Below, piece by piece: positions 1-8,434 of a stretch of DNA of 29,167 bases. The stretch comes from CAYZDV01 sp964477275 (GTDB taxonomy: Bacteria; Acidobacteriota; Aminicenantia; Aminicenantales; Aminicenantaceae). The DNA is taken from contig CAYZDV010000010.1 in NCBI GenBank assembly GCA_964477275.1, positions 1-29,167 on the forward strand, read 5' to 3'. The notes under the pieces were generated by a model. That model saw only the letters and a list, made by a program, of their open reading frames with translations, had not been told where the DNA came from and searched no databases. The first letter of the stretch is position 1, and each line of letters starts with the position of its first letter. The position numbers and the translations under genes are program-made.

Positions 1-137
1 GCGTGTCCTGTGCCTTGCATCTGCAGCAACCTAAGACTCGTGAATAATCCAGGTTAGCTAATAGACTAATTACAAATAATTTATTGCATGTGAAAAGTCA
101 AGATATTTTATTGACTTGTTCAGGGGGAGCACCTATA

Positions 138-1439
138 ATGAGAGTCATCATGAAGAGATGGGTATCCGTTTTTCTTTTCCTCTCCATGCTCCCTCTGAGC
201 GCGAATTCTGCCATCCTGAAAATCACAGTGGACGCTCCCATTCACCCGATCAGTTCTGAATACATCACTCAAACAATCGATAAAGCGGAGAGAGAGAATG
301 CCAGCCTGATCATCATCGCTTTGAACACTCCAGGCGGACTGGATTCTTCGATGCGGGAAATCATCGAGAAAATCCTGGGTTCGAGGACTCCGGTGGCCGT
401 CTTTGTCAGCCCGAGCGGAGCCAGAGCCGCTTCTGCGGGATTTTTCATCGCCGTCGCCAGTGACATCTTCGTCATGGCGCCGGGAACGAGTGCGGGCGCC
501 GCTCATCCGGTGGGGATATCCATCACCGGCCAGCCCATGGATGAGACAATGGCTGAAAAGGTCACCCAGGACGCCGCTTCCTACATTAAAACTCTGGCCG
601 AAAAAAGAGGCCGGAATGTCAAACTCGCCGAAGATGCGGTGCGGAAGAGCCTCTCTTTCACGGAGAAAGAATCCCTCGATGGCCGCCTGATCGACCTCAT
701 TGCCGGAAACGAAAAGGAAATCATCGATTATTTCCACGCCAAACGGATCAAACGGTTCAGCGGAGAGGAAGAGCTCCTCCTGCTCAAGGACAAGGTCATC
801 GTGGAAATCCCGATGACGGCCCGGCAGAAATTCCTGATCACCATTTCCAACCCGAACCTGGCCTACATCCTGCTCATGCTGGGCCTGCTCGGTCTCTACT
901 TTGAATTCTCCAACCCGGGGGCCATCCTGCCGGGCGTGCTGGGTGGCATCTGTCTTCTCCTGGCTATCTTTGCCTTTCAGATTCTGCCCATTAACTACGT
1001 CGGCCTGCTGTTGATTTTGCTGGCCATCGGTTTATTCATCCTCGAGGTCAAAATCCAGAGTTACGGAATTTTAACAGTGGGAGGAATAACGGCGATGCTC
1101 ATCGGTTCTATCATGCTCATCAATGCTCCGATTCCAGAATTGCGGCCCAGCCTGAAGCTCATCATTCCCGTCGTGGTCGGGCTCTCTTTCATCTTCGTCT
1201 TTCTCATTTTTATCGCTGTCCGCGCCCACCTGAAAAAAGTCTCCACGGGAAAAGAAGGCCTGATCGGCGAGATCGGAGTCGCCCAGACCGCCCTCAATCC
1301 GGAGGGAAAGGTGTTCGTGCACGGCGAACTGTGGAACGCGGAGGCTCCGGAAAAAATTAAGAAGAGGGCAAAAGTCAGGGTTGTCGAGGTCAGCGGGAAC
1401 TTGATGCTAAAAGTCATCAAGCATGAAAAAGAAAAATAA
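138..1439 (+). CDS. NfeD-type membrane-bound serine protease (ClpP-class)
   Basis: A membrane-anchored protease of the NfeD (1510-N) family, which cleaves hydrophobic segments of stomatin-type partners. I chose ATG 138 because GGGGGAG lies 9 bases before it and the product then begins with a signal peptide (residues 5-25). A longer frame from 84 adds only 18 non-conserved residues. The ClpP-like domain spans about residues 25-230. The probable catalytic Ser99 sits in RAASAGFF and Lys141 in MAEKVTQDAA; their 42-residue spacing fits the Ser-Lys dyad of characterised homologues. Four or five hydrophobic segments follow (about 240-390), then a C-terminal NfeD OB-fold domain (about 375-433). The slipin gene lies 154 bp downstream, the standard pairing for this family. 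Length (433 aa) is normal for the long NfeD form. Function is by family; the true substrate here is inferred to be the neighbouring slipin. Confidence 0.9.
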   Translation: MRVIMKRWVSVFLFLSMLPLSANSAILKITVDAPIHPISSEYITQTIDKAERENASLIIIALNTPGGLDSSMREIIEKILGSRTPVAVFVSPSGARAASAGFFIAVASDIFVMAPGTSAGAAHPVGISITGQPMDETMAEKVTQDAASYIKTLAEKRGRNVKLAEDAVRKSLSFTEKESLDGRLIDLIAGNEKEIIDYFHAKRIKRFSGEEELLLLKDKVIVEIPMTARQKFLITISNPNLAYILLMLGLLGLYFEFSNPGAILPGVLGGICLLLAIFAFQILPINYVGLLLILLAIGLFILEVKIQSYGILTVGGITAMLIGSIMLINAPIPELRPSLKLIIPVVVGLSFIFVFLIFIAVRAHLKKVSTGKEGLIGEIGVAQTALNPEGKVFVHGELWNAEAPEKIKKRAKVRVVEVSGNLMLKVIKHEKEK

Positions 1440-1593
1440 TCCTCGAATAGCACTTCCGCTTTGAGGTGAATTTCAAGTTGAGTTGGCGGCCGGCCTTGAA
1501 AAAATAGAGCTGTGGGAAAGGATTGGAATACCGATGGAGTTTAAGGGAAAACGATAAAAAAATAAAACTCAATCCAATGTGAGGAGGTCAAAC

Positions 1594-2373
1594 ATGATTA
1601 CTTTTCCGGTGATTATCATCTCTCTCGTTGTGCTCTACCTGTTGAATGCGATCAAAATTCTCAGGGAATACGAAAGAGGCGTGATCTTCCGGCTGGGGAG
1701 AGTTCTGTCCCGACCCAAAGGGCCGGGCCTCGTCCTTGTCTTTCCTCCCATCGACAAGATCGTCAGGGTCAGCCTGAGGATAGTGGTCATGGATATTCCG
1801 CCCCAGGATGTGATCACCCGGGACAACGTTTCGGTCAAGGTCAATGCTGTCGTCTACTTCCGGGTCATCGAACCTCAAAAGGCGATCCTCGAAGTCCAGG
1901 ATTTTCTCTATGCCACTTCCCAGCTTGCCCAGACAACGCTGCGGAGTGTGCTGGGCGAGGTCGAACTCGATGAGCTTCTCTCCGAGAGAGAAAAGCTCAA
2001 CGCCCAGCTCCAGGAGATCATCGACAAACACACAGACCCATGGGGAATCAAGGTTCAGCTGGTGGAGATGAAACATGTCGACCTTCCCGACAACATGGTC
2101 AGGGCCATCGCCAAGCAGGCGGAAGCAGAGCGAGAAAAGAGGGCCAAGATCATTCATGCCGAAGGAGAATTCCAGGCAGCCGGCCAGCTGACCAAAGCCG
2201 CCGACATCATCTCAACCAACCCTCAGGCGCTTCAGCTCAGGTTCCTGGGGACGCTGTCAGAGATCGCCACCGAAAAAAATTCCACGATCGTCTTCCCGCT
2301 CCCGATAGAGATGCTGAAGGCCTTTTTCATGAAATCCAAAGAAACAGAGAAAAAAGCGGGCCGTGCAAAATAA
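1594..2373 (+). CDS. Slipin / stomatin-like SPFH-domain membrane protein
   Basis: A 259-aa SPFH/band-7 protein of the bacterial slipin type, a membrane-microdomain scaffold and usual partner of NfeD. ATG 1594 is preceded by a strong GAGGAGGTC site; an in-frame GTG at 1579 lies upstream of that site and is unlikely. An N-terminal hydrophobic hairpin (about residues 1-20) is followed by the slipin signature REYERGVIFRLGR and the SPFH domain (about 25-185). A charged helical stretch rich in A, E and K (about 165-205, KQAEAEREKRAKIIHAEGE) matches the coiled region used for oligomerisation in this family. The C-terminus is short and basic. It lies 154 bp after the protease gene and overlaps the next gene by 11 bp, so the three are probably co-transcribed. 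Confidence 0.92.
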   Translation: MITFPVIIISLVVLYLLNAIKILREYERGVIFRLGRVLSRPKGPGLVLVFPPIDKIVRVSLRIVVMDIPPQDVITRDNVSVKVNAVVYFRVIEPQKAILEVQDFLYATSQLAQTTLRSVLGEVELDELLSEREKLNAQLQEIIDKHTDPWGIKVQLVEMKHVDLPDNMVRAIAKQAEAEREKRAKIIHAEGEFQAAGQLTKAADIISTNPQALQLRFLGTLSEIATEKNSTIVFPLPIEMLKAFFMKSKETEKKAGRAK

Positions 2374-2896
2374 GGACTACAGAGAAATCCAGCTTTCCAG
2401 CGCTCAGCTCACTCTCATCTTTGTCGGGATTCTCGCTCTCGGTGCCGTCATTTTCCTTCTGGGCGTCTCGGTCGGCAAAAAACAGGCTCAGCTCACTCAA
2501 GAAACGGAGATAGCAGCCCCGCTCAAAGCCGAGCAGGTGGAGGAGAAACCTGTCGTTCCTGCCCCGGAGCCAAAGGACGCGATCAGCCAGGAGCTGGCCT
2601 CCCATCAGAAAATCAAGGAAGAGAAGCAGAAAAAACCTCCTGCAGTCCCTTCCCGGAACCTTTACTACATCCAGGTGGCCGCTCTGAACAACAGGGAGGC
2701 TGCCCTCTCATTTGCAGAAGAGTTCAAGAAAAAAGGATATCCTGCGACCGTTCTCGACCCCATTCCGACAGATAAGAAAGCGATCTTCCGGGTGAGAATC
2801 GGAAGCTACCCGACAAGAGAGGAAGCCGAAGAGGTCCTCGCCAGGCTGAGGGCGGAGACGAAAAGAAAGACCGACTACTTCATCATCAGAAGCTGA
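2363..2896 (+). CDS. SPOR-domain membrane protein (peptidoglycan-binding, FtsN-like layout)
   Basis: A 177-aa bitopic protein. A short cytoplasmic tail (1-15) is followed by one transmembrane helix (about 16-37) and a Glu/Lys/Pro-rich linker (about 38-95). A C-terminal SPOR domain (about 97-177) begins YYIQVAALNNREAALSFAEEF and includes FRVRIGSYPTREEAEEVLARL. SPOR domains bind glycan strands lacking stem peptides at division sites, so an envelope or septal role is likely. The start is GTG 2363 inside the 3' end of the slipin gene. Topology resembles FtsN, but the protein is short and lacks recognisable FtsN N-terminal motifs, so I do not assign that name. lnt follows after 33 bp. Confidence 0.88.
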   Translation: MQNKDYREIQLSSAQLTLIFVGILALGAVIFLLGVSVGKKQAQLTQETEIAAPLKAEQVEEKPVVPAPEPKDAISQELASHQKIKEEKQKKPPAVPSRNLYYIQVAALNNREAALSFAEEFKKKGYPATVLDPIPTDKKAIFRVRIGSYPTREEAEEVLARLRAETKRKTDYFIIRS

Positions 2897-2929
2897 CATT
2901 GCTGTTTCTGTTTTTTCTTCGGTCGGTTC

Positions 2930-4510
2930 GTGACGGAAAAGTCCAACTCGCGTGTCCCTGATTTGAAACTCAAGCCCACTGACATAGCGTTGGCGGTTTT
3001 GAGCGGACTTTTCACCGCTCTCGCTGCGCCAAAGTTCAATCTCTCGTTTTTGGCCTGGGTTTCTCTCATCCCTCTTTTTTTCGTCATCTTCAAAAAAACG
3101 CCTGCCCAGTCTTTCCTGCTGGGGCTCATCGCCGGAACATCCTCCAACGCAATATTGATCTACTGGATTCCCTCTGTACCTTCTCATTATGGGGATATGT
3201 CCTTTGGACTCAGCTTCATCATTTATGTCGTCTTTGTCCTTTTTCTGGCTCTGTACTGGGCCTTTTTCTGCCTGACTTGGACAAAAATCCAGCAAGCCTT
3301 CCCACGAGGAGCCCTTCTCCTTGCTCCCTTTCTCTGGATTTCTTTTGAGTATATTCTGACTCATTTTCTCACCGGTTTCCCCTGGGGACTCCTCGGTTCA
3401 ACCCAGACAGCCAACATCCCTTTCATCCAGATGGCCTCCATCACCGGAGTCTACGGACTTTCTTTCGTGCTCGTCCTTTTCCAGAGCCTTTTCGTCTATT
3501 CCATGAAATACCGGAAAAAGACTCCCTTTTTTATCGGGTTGGTCTTCGTTCTCCTCATTCATCTGGGCGGCCTGCTCAGCCTGAAGAAAATCTCTCCAAA
3601 CGAGAGCTCTTTCCAGGCTTCTGTGCTGCAGGGGAATGTTTCCTCTGACATCTACTGGGATCAGATCTCAACCCGAGAGATCTGGGATCTTTTCGACCAG
3701 CACATGGAACTCAGCCGCAAAGCCCATGAGGATGGCTCAAGGCTCATCATCTGGCCGGAATTCTCCGTTCCTCTCTGCTTCAGCTGTCCTTACAGCTATT
3801 TCCCGGACTTCAAAGAGGAGCTCGTTCGCTTTGTCAAGGAAACAAGGTCCACCCTTCTCCTCGGAAGCAACGAAACCACGGTCAGCAGCGGGATACGGCA
3901 GTATCACAACACGGCCCTGTGCCTCAGGCCTGACCTCTCCATGACTCAATACTACAAAATGCATCTTGTTCCTTTCGGAGAATACACGCCCTACGAGAAA
4001 GTCTTTTCTTTTATCCAGAGAATGACTCATGCCATCGGCGACATCACGCCGGGAACCGACTACCGCCTTCACCGCTTCGACGGCCTGAAATTCGGCTCTC
4101 CCATCTGCTATGAGATCATCTTTCCCAACCTGGTCCGGAGGTTCGCCAAAAAGGGCGCCAATTTTATGGTGACCATCACAAACGACGGCTGGTACGGAAA
4201 AAGTTCAGCTCCCTACCAGCATTTCTCCATGGCGGTTTTGAGAGCCGTGGAGAACCGGCGTTTTCTGCTCCGGGCCGCCACGACCGGCATCAGCGGTATC
4301 GTCGACCCTTACGGCCGGGTTCTGGCCAGGTCCGAGATGATGACCCAGACCTTCCTGTCGGGAGTCATCACGCCTTCCCAAAAGCTTACCTTTTACACTC
4401 GATTCGGCGACCTCCTCCCCTTTCTCAGCTTGACTTTATCCCTGATATTTTCTATTCTTTCAATGGCGAAGAAAATTCATGAAAGAAAAAGAATCCGCAG
4501 CCAAGCCTAA
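2930..4510 (+). CDS. lnt: Apolipoprotein N-acyltransferase
   Basis: Transfers the third acyl chain onto the N-terminal cysteine of lipoproteins at the outer face of the inner membrane; this step is typical of diderm bacteria. Of 526 residues, about 1-210 are six hydrophobic helices and about 225-490 form the periplasmic nitrilase (CN hydrolase) domain, with a last helix near the C-terminus. The catalytic Glu-Lys-Cys triad is visible: Glu277 in IIWPEFSVPL, Lys343 in YYKMHLVPFGEYTP and Cys393 in GSPICYEIIFPN. Spacings are within two residues of the E. coli enzyme. The start codon is GTG 2930. Its 3' end overlaps the start of prfB by 32 bp in another frame. Confidence 0.95.
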   Translation: MTEKSNSRVPDLKLKPTDIALAVLSGLFTALAAPKFNLSFLAWVSLIPLFFVIFKKTPAQSFLLGLIAGTSSNAILIYWIPSVPSHYGDMSFGLSFIIYVVFVLFLALYWAFFCLTWTKIQQAFPRGALLLAPFLWISFEYILTHFLTGFPWGLLGSTQTANIPFIQMASITGVYGLSFVLVLFQSLFVYSMKYRKKTPFFIGLVFVLLIHLGGLLSLKKISPNESSFQASVLQGNVSSDIYWDQISTREIWDLFDQHMELSRKAHEDGSRLIIWPEFSVPLCFSCPYSYFPDFKEELVRFVKETRSTLLLGSNETTVSSGIRQYHNTALCLRPDLSMTQYYKMHLVPFGEYTPYEKVFSFIQRMTHAIGDITPGTDYRLHRFDGLKFGSPICYEIIFPNLVRRFAKKGANFMVTITNDGWYGKSSAPYQHFSMAVLRAVENRRFLLRAATTGISGIVDPYGRVLARSEMMTQTFLSGVITPSQKLTFYTRFGDLLPFLSLTLSLIFSILSMAKKIHERKRIRSQA

Positions 4511-5619
4511 AACCCCGGACCTTTCCTTCCGGACGAAAGAATGCCTCTCCAAATTCGAAAATTTGAGAGGCTTTCTTTGACCTCGACCTGAAAAAGACAG
4601 AGTTAGAGGCGGCCAATAAAGAGCTGGCCACACCTGACATCTGGAAAAGCCAGAAAAAATTTCAATCCCTCCAGCAACACAAGAAAAGACTCGAAAATGA
4701 GATCAAATACCTCTCAAGGCTCTACGACAGAAAAGAAGAGCTGGAAGTCCTCCAGGAGCTCGCTGATGAAGGAGAGAACGTTGACGAAGAGCTCGGCCGG
4801 ACTGTGGATGCTTTCGAACGGGAACTGGAGGAGACAGAGCTCCAGACGCTTTTCACCGAGGCAGATGATTCGCGCAATGCCATTTTGACCATCCATCCCG
4901 GCGCGGGCGGAACTGAATCGCAGGACTGGGCCCAGATGCTGCTCCGGATGTATCTGAGGTATGCTGAACGGAAGGGATACAAGACAGAAATCATCGACCA
5001 TCTCCCCGGAGAGGAAGCCGGGTTGAAGAGCGCGACCGTCCGTGTTGAAGGAGATTACGCCTTCGGCAACCTCAGCCAGGAGTCCGGCGTCCACCGCCTG
5101 GTGCGGATCTCTCCCTTTGACGCCAACAGGAGACGGCACACCTCATTTGCGGCAGTTTTCGTCTACCCCGAGATCGAAGAAGATATCGAGGTCGAAATCA
5201 ACCCCGAAGACCTGCGCATCGACACCTTCCGCTCCTCCGGCCGCGGCGGCCAGCACGTCAACGTCACCGATTCGGCGGTGCGGATCACCCACCTCCCCAC
5301 TGGCATCGTCGTCCAGTGCCAGAACGAACGGTCGCAGCACAAGAACAAGGCCACTGCGATGAAGGTTCTCAAGGCGCGGCTCTACGAGATGGAGAAGAAA
5401 AGAAAGCGGGAAAAGCTGGAAAAGCTGGAGGATGCTAAATCCGAGATCGCCTGGGGAAACCAGATCCGCTCCTATGTGCTCCATCCCTACCGGATGATTA
5501 AAGACCTGAGGACGGATGTGGAAAAAGGCAACGTGGAAAACGTCCTGGACGGCGACCTCGACGAGTTCATGAGAGCCAGCCTGCGCAGCCGCAAAGCGGA
5601 ATCCAGAAAGTCACCGTGA
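4479..5619 (+). CDS. prfB: Peptide chain release factor 2, expressed through +1 programmed frameshift
   Basis: RF2 recognises UGA and UAA stop codons and triggers peptide release on the ribosome. It is encoded in two frames. Frame 0 starts at ATG 4479, inside the end of lnt, and runs 33 codons to the in-frame stop TGA 4578-4580 after LRGFL. Reading then continues one base later from GAC 4579 for 346 codons, giving a protein of about 379 aa. No stop occurs between 4579 and 5617. The tripeptide SPF, which reads the stop codon, is at residues 211-213. The GGQ peptide-hydrolysis motif is at 256-258. The 45-residue spacing between them equals that of E. coli RF2. Conventional calling would wrongly start the gene at an internal site (for example 4804) and lose about 110 residues. 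The product controls its own level, because RF2 scarcity at the UGA favours the shift. Confidence 0.95.
4563..4581 (+). promoter_or_regulatory. RF2 programmed +1 frameshift site
   Basis: The codons TTG AGA GGC TTT CTT TGA followed by C reproduce the conserved RF2 recoding signal: a purine-rich Shine-Dalgarno-like stretch (GAGAGG, 4565-4570) four bases before the slippery CTT (4575-4577), the in-frame TGA (4578-4580) and a following C. The peptidyl-tRNA(Leu) slips from CTT to TTT and decoding resumes at GAC (4579). The encoded LRGFL-D matches LRGYL-D of E. coli RF2. The Shine-Dalgarno element is weaker than the E. coli AGGGGG. Confidence 0.93.
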
Positions 5620-5734
5620 TTCCAGATCCCCATCGTGGATTCCCGGAAAATCCATTGTCAGGAAGAGAACCGCTCAGGATGAAGTTCACTGAAGGGATTG
5701 AAATGGAAGGGAGAACGAAATCGCCGCAGAAAAG

Positions 5735-6523
5735 TTAGCGGGCCTTGCCTTTGGCTTCTTCCCAGATCTCATCCATCTCTTTCAGGCTCGCCTGACCCAG
5801 TTCTTTTCCCCGTTCCTTCAATCTCTTCTCGATGAATTCAAACCTATTCTTGAATTTTTTGTTCGCCTGTTTGAGGACAATCTCAGGATTCACGCCGCAC
5901 AGACGCGAGACGTTGGCCAGCGAGAAAAATACATCTCCGATTTCGCCGGAGGTTTGATCCACATTCCTTTCTCCAAGAGCCTTTTCGAGCTCGGCGATTT
6001 CTTCCTTTGTCTTTTGAAGAGCATCCAGCGGACCGCTCCAGTCAAAACCGAAATGGGAAACACGCTGCCCTATCAGGAAGGCCTCGAGAAGAGCAGGAAA
6101 ACGCCCTCCCAGCCCTTCCAGAAGAGATGTCCTTTCTTTTTCCTCTTTTTTCCGGCGATTCCACTCATTGATGACTCTGGTTGAAGAATCCAGCTTTGCC
6201 TGTCCGAAGACATGGGGATGGCGCTCGATCATTTTTCTGTTGATCCTTTCCATGACCTGAGAGATGGTGAACTTGCCCTTCTCCTTGAAAATCCTGGACA
6301 GAAAGACCACCTCCATCAGGACATCTCCCAGTTCCTCGGCCAGCGACCGCGGGTCTCCACCAAAGAGCGCGTCCACAACTTCGTAGACCTCTTCCAGGAA
6401 ATAGCTAACGATGGACTTCTCATCCTGTTCTCTATCCCAGGGACAGCCCGTTTCTCCCCGAAGCGCATCCAGAATCTCGACCAGCTTTTGAAATTCTCTT
6501 CCTGCTTTTTCGGCGTCAGTCAT
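5735..6523 (-). CDS. mazG: MazG nucleoside triphosphate pyrophosphohydrolase
   Basis: Hydrolyses (d)NTPs to NMP and pyrophosphate, cleaning the nucleotide pool and, in some bacteria, lowering ppGpp indirectly. The 262-aa product is the full two-domain MazG. The N-terminal repeat (about 10-120) carries the metal-binding EEVYEVVDA and EELGDVLMEV motifs, preceded by the characteristic GCPWDREQ segment. The weaker C-terminal repeat (about 140-255) carries EEIAELEKA and EIGDVFFSLANV. The start codon ATG (6521-6523) follows a good GGGAGA site on the - strand. The gene converges on prfB and diverges from ribF, and seems to be monocistronic. Confidence 0.94.
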   Translation of the reverse strand: MTDAEKAGREFQKLVEILDALRGETGCPWDREQDEKSIVSYFLEEVYEVVDALFGGDPRSLAEELGDVLMEVVFLSRIFKEKGKFTISQVMERINRKMIERHPHVFGQAKLDSSTRVINEWNRRKKEEKERTSLLEGLGGRFPALLEAFLIGQRVSHFGFDWSGPLDALQKTKEEIAELEKALGERNVDQTSGEIGDVFFSLANVSRLCGVNPEIVLKQANKKFKNRFEFIEKRLKERGKELGQASLKEMDEIWEEAKGKAR

Positions 6524-6649
6524 ATCTGTTTCTCCCTTGAATTATCGGCAGGAATATTGTAATATTTTTTGTCAATCTAATAAAACTTTTTAACCGTGGG
6601 CATCTCGTTTCATGTGACAACAGAAAGTATTCGATATCCGGCTGAGTGC

Positions 6650-6749
6650 ATCGAAAAAACACAGGCTTTGCCCCGGCAAATCAAAGCCTGCTCGATTTCA
6701 GAGTCCGCTCTCCTCTCGGAAAGCCGAGAGCAGGCGCGGCCTTTCCGCG
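6650..6749 (+). ncRNA. Cluster of three hairpins upstream of ribF (possible structured leader)
   Basis: Three consecutive perfect inverted repeats lie in the 250-bp divergent spacer. Hairpin 1: CAGGCTTTG (6662-6670) pairs with CAAAGCCTG (6682-6690), flanked by an outer ATCGA/TCGAT pair (6650-6654, 6692-6696). Hairpin 2: CTCTCGG (6713-6719) pairs with CCGAGAG (6724-6730) around an AAAG loop. Hairpin 3: CGCGG (6735-6739) pairs with CCGCG (6745-6749). The last ends 22 bases before the ribF start. No T-run follows any of them, so they are not intrinsic terminators, and conserved FMN riboswitch sequence is not visible. Whether the block acts as RNA is inference. Confidence 0.4.
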
Positions 6750-6771
6750 AAGATCATCAAGCTCTAACCCG

Positions 6772-7692
6772 ATGAACATAATCAGAGGGCTTCAGAAGCG
6801 TGTCCCCTTCTCCGGGCCGACGGCTGTCGCCATCGGAAATTTTGACGGCATTCACCTCGGTCACCAGAAAATTCTCCAGCGTCTGGTCCGGGAGGCCACT
6901 CAACACCGCCTCCATCCCCTTGTTCTAACGTTTTCGCCGCATCCTGAGAAAGTGCTGGGTGAGAAAAGAATAAGAATGATCCAGACATTCGAGCAGAGGT
7001 TGAGAGAGGTCGAAAAATTCCAAGTCCAGACTGTCCTCGCCGTCGCCTTTGATGAGCAATTTGCCGGTTTTTCCGCTCTGAATTTTATCCAGAATATCAT
7101 CGTCGGCCTGCTGAAGGCAAAAATTATCGTCGTTGGAGAAAACTTCCAATTCGGGAAGGGCCAGGAGGGAGACATCTCACTGCTTCGACGGATCGCCGCG
7201 CCGTTGAAGTTCCAGGTCATCTCCATTCCTGCAGTGAAAAAAAACGGAATGCCCGTCAGCAGCAGTCTTGTGCGAAGATTCCTTCAGGCGGGAGAGGTCG
7301 AAAAAGCCAACCTGTTGCTGGGAAGGCCTTACGAAATCGAAGGAAAAGTCATCGAGGGGAAATCGAGGGGCAAACCACTCGGCTTTCCCACGGCCAACAT
7401 CGAGACCACGAACGAAATAATCCCCAGAGGAGTATTCATCACCAGGACAAGCATCGGGGCTGAGGCGTTTCCCTCGATGACCAACGTGGGCATACGGCCC
7501 ACTTTTGACCAGGATGAGACACAGGTCGAGTCTCATCTCATCGGCTTCAACGGAAATCTCTACGGCAAAGAGATCAGAATCCGCTTCCTCAAAAAAATCA
7601 GGGCTGAAGTCAAATTCCAGGCTCTCCAGGAGCTGAGGCAGCAGCTCGAAAAAGACCTGGAGACCGCCAAGGTCTATTTCGGTCTGCAGTAA
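6772..7692 (+). CDS. ribF: Bifunctional riboflavin kinase / FAD synthetase
   Basis: Phosphorylates riboflavin to FMN and adenylates FMN to FAD. Of 306 residues, about 1-175 form the nucleotidyltransferase domain, with GNFDGIHLGHQKIL containing the HxGH-type motif. The C-terminal riboflavin kinase domain (about 180-305) contains GKPLGFPTANIE with the PTAN signature. I chose ATG 6772 because conservation starts at MNIIRGL and family length is about 310 aa; the open frame extends to 6646 but those 42 residues are low-complexity and coincide with the hairpin block. No strong Shine-Dalgarno site is visible. FAD and FMN demand should be high given the flavoproteins further right. Confidence 0.94.
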   Translation: MNIIRGLQKRVPFSGPTAVAIGNFDGIHLGHQKILQRLVREATQHRLHPLVLTFSPHPEKVLGEKRIRMIQTFEQRLREVEKFQVQTVLAVAFDEQFAGFSALNFIQNIIVGLLKAKIIVVGENFQFGKGQEGDISLLRRIAAPLKFQVISIPAVKKNGMPVSSSLVRRFLQAGEVEKANLLLGRPYEIEGKVIEGKSRGKPLGFPTANIETTNEIIPRGVFITRTSIGAEAFPSMTNVGIRPTFDQDETQVESHLIGFNGNLYGKEIRIRFLKKIRAEVKFQALQELRQQLEKDLETAKVYFGLQ

Positions 7693-7869
7693 TTTCAGTC
7701 CGTCAATTATGGTGCATGTCTTCAGGAACGCTTTTTTCAAAGAGGATTGCTCTTTCGTTAATTGCCTTGACTTTTTGCCATAGATATTGCATTTTCATAG
7801 CAAACGGATGGAATTCATTATTAACGAGAAAGAGAATCAGAACCTTGCGTAAAATTCAGGAGTCGCTCC

Positions 7870-8424
7870 ATGGAAGAGAAAATTAAAGCCAGGGTCATGG
7901 ATACCGGCAAAATCAGGAGAGCCCTGCACCGGATGACCACCGAGATCATCGAACGCAACCGTAACCTTAAAAACCTGGTCATCGTCGGCATCCGGACAAG
8001 AGGCATTTACCTCGGAAAAAGAATTTCCAAGCTGATCAAAGACATGGAAAAGACCGACGTTCCGGTGGGAGTCCTGGATATCACCCTTTACCGCGATGAC
8101 TTTTCAGAATTGGAAGCCCAGCACATGGTGAAAAAGACAGAGATCGACTTTCCGGTGGATAAAAAAGATGTACTTCTCGTGGATGACGTGCTCTTCACGG
8201 GAAGGACGATCAGGGCAGCCATGGACAGTCTGATTGACCTGGGACGACCGAAAACAATCCAGCTCCTCGTCCTCATCGACCGGGGCCACCGGGAGCTGCC
8301 GATCAGAGCCGATTACGTCGGGAAATTCCTGCCCTCTTCCAAGAGAGAGCTCGTCCAGGTTCGTCTGAAAGAAATCGACAGCAGCGACGAAGTTCTGATC
8401 ACTGAACCTCCTGGAATCAAATAG
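7870..8424 (+). CDS. pyrR: PyrR: pyr operon RNA-binding regulator / uracil phosphoribosyltransferase
   Basis: The PyrR family senses UMP and binds pyr leader mRNA to promote attenuation, and also has uracil phosphoribosyltransferase activity. The 184-aa protein has the PRTase fold with the PRPP-binding loop VLLVDDVLFTGRTIRAAMDSL (about residues 98-118) and VGIRTRGIYLGKRI upstream. The ATG is at 7870; GGAG (7859-7862) precedes it. It is the first gene of the pyr cluster, 10 bp before pyrB. A candidate -35 (TTGACT, 7767-7772) lies in the 177-bp upstream spacer with a weak -10 (CATTTT, 7790-7795). I could not find a convincing PyrR-binding loop or leader terminator, so control by attenuation is not demonstrated. 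Confidence 0.94.
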   Translation: MEEKIKARVMDTGKIRRALHRMTTEIIERNRNLKNLVIVGIRTRGIYLGKRISKLIKDMEKTDVPVGVLDITLYRDDFSELEAQHMVKKTEIDFPVDKKDVLLVDDVLFTGRTIRAAMDSLIDLGRPKTIQLLVLIDRGHRELPIRADYVGKFLPSSKRELVQVRLKEIDSSDEVLITEPPGIK

Positions 8425-8434
8425 GAGAATCCGC

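Noticed and set aside
1..137. Promoter for the NfeD gene (TTGCAT 84-89 with TTTATT 107-112)
   Set aside because: Spacing is acceptable but both hexamers are weak in an AT-rich stretch; not reported as a feature.
120..737. - strand open frame opposite the NfeD protease
   Set aside because: Antisense to a gene with signal peptide, Ser-Lys dyad and correct length; no independent support.
1471..1501. Inverted repeat TTTCAAG/CTTGAAA after the NfeD gene considered as a terminator
   Set aside because: The loop is 17 bases and the + strand continues with A, not T; it cannot work as an intrinsic terminator for the + strand gene.
5645..5680. Hairpin TGGATT/AATCCA between prfB and mazG as a bidirectional terminator
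   Set aside because: Only a 6-bp AT-rich stem with no T-run on either strand.
5679..5738. Tiny + strand frame (19 codons) between prfB and mazG
   Set aside because: No good ribosome site, no conserved texture, and it ends inside mazG; likely chance.
6600..6771. FMN riboswitch in front of ribF
   Set aside because: The conserved RFN-element segments could not be found; only unrelated hairpins are present.
7693..7869. PyrR-binding attenuator before pyrR
   Set aside because: A 6-bp hairpin (AAAGAG/CTCTTT, 7739-7755) lies upstream of the likely promoter, and no PyrR loop consensus or leader terminator with a T-run is visible.
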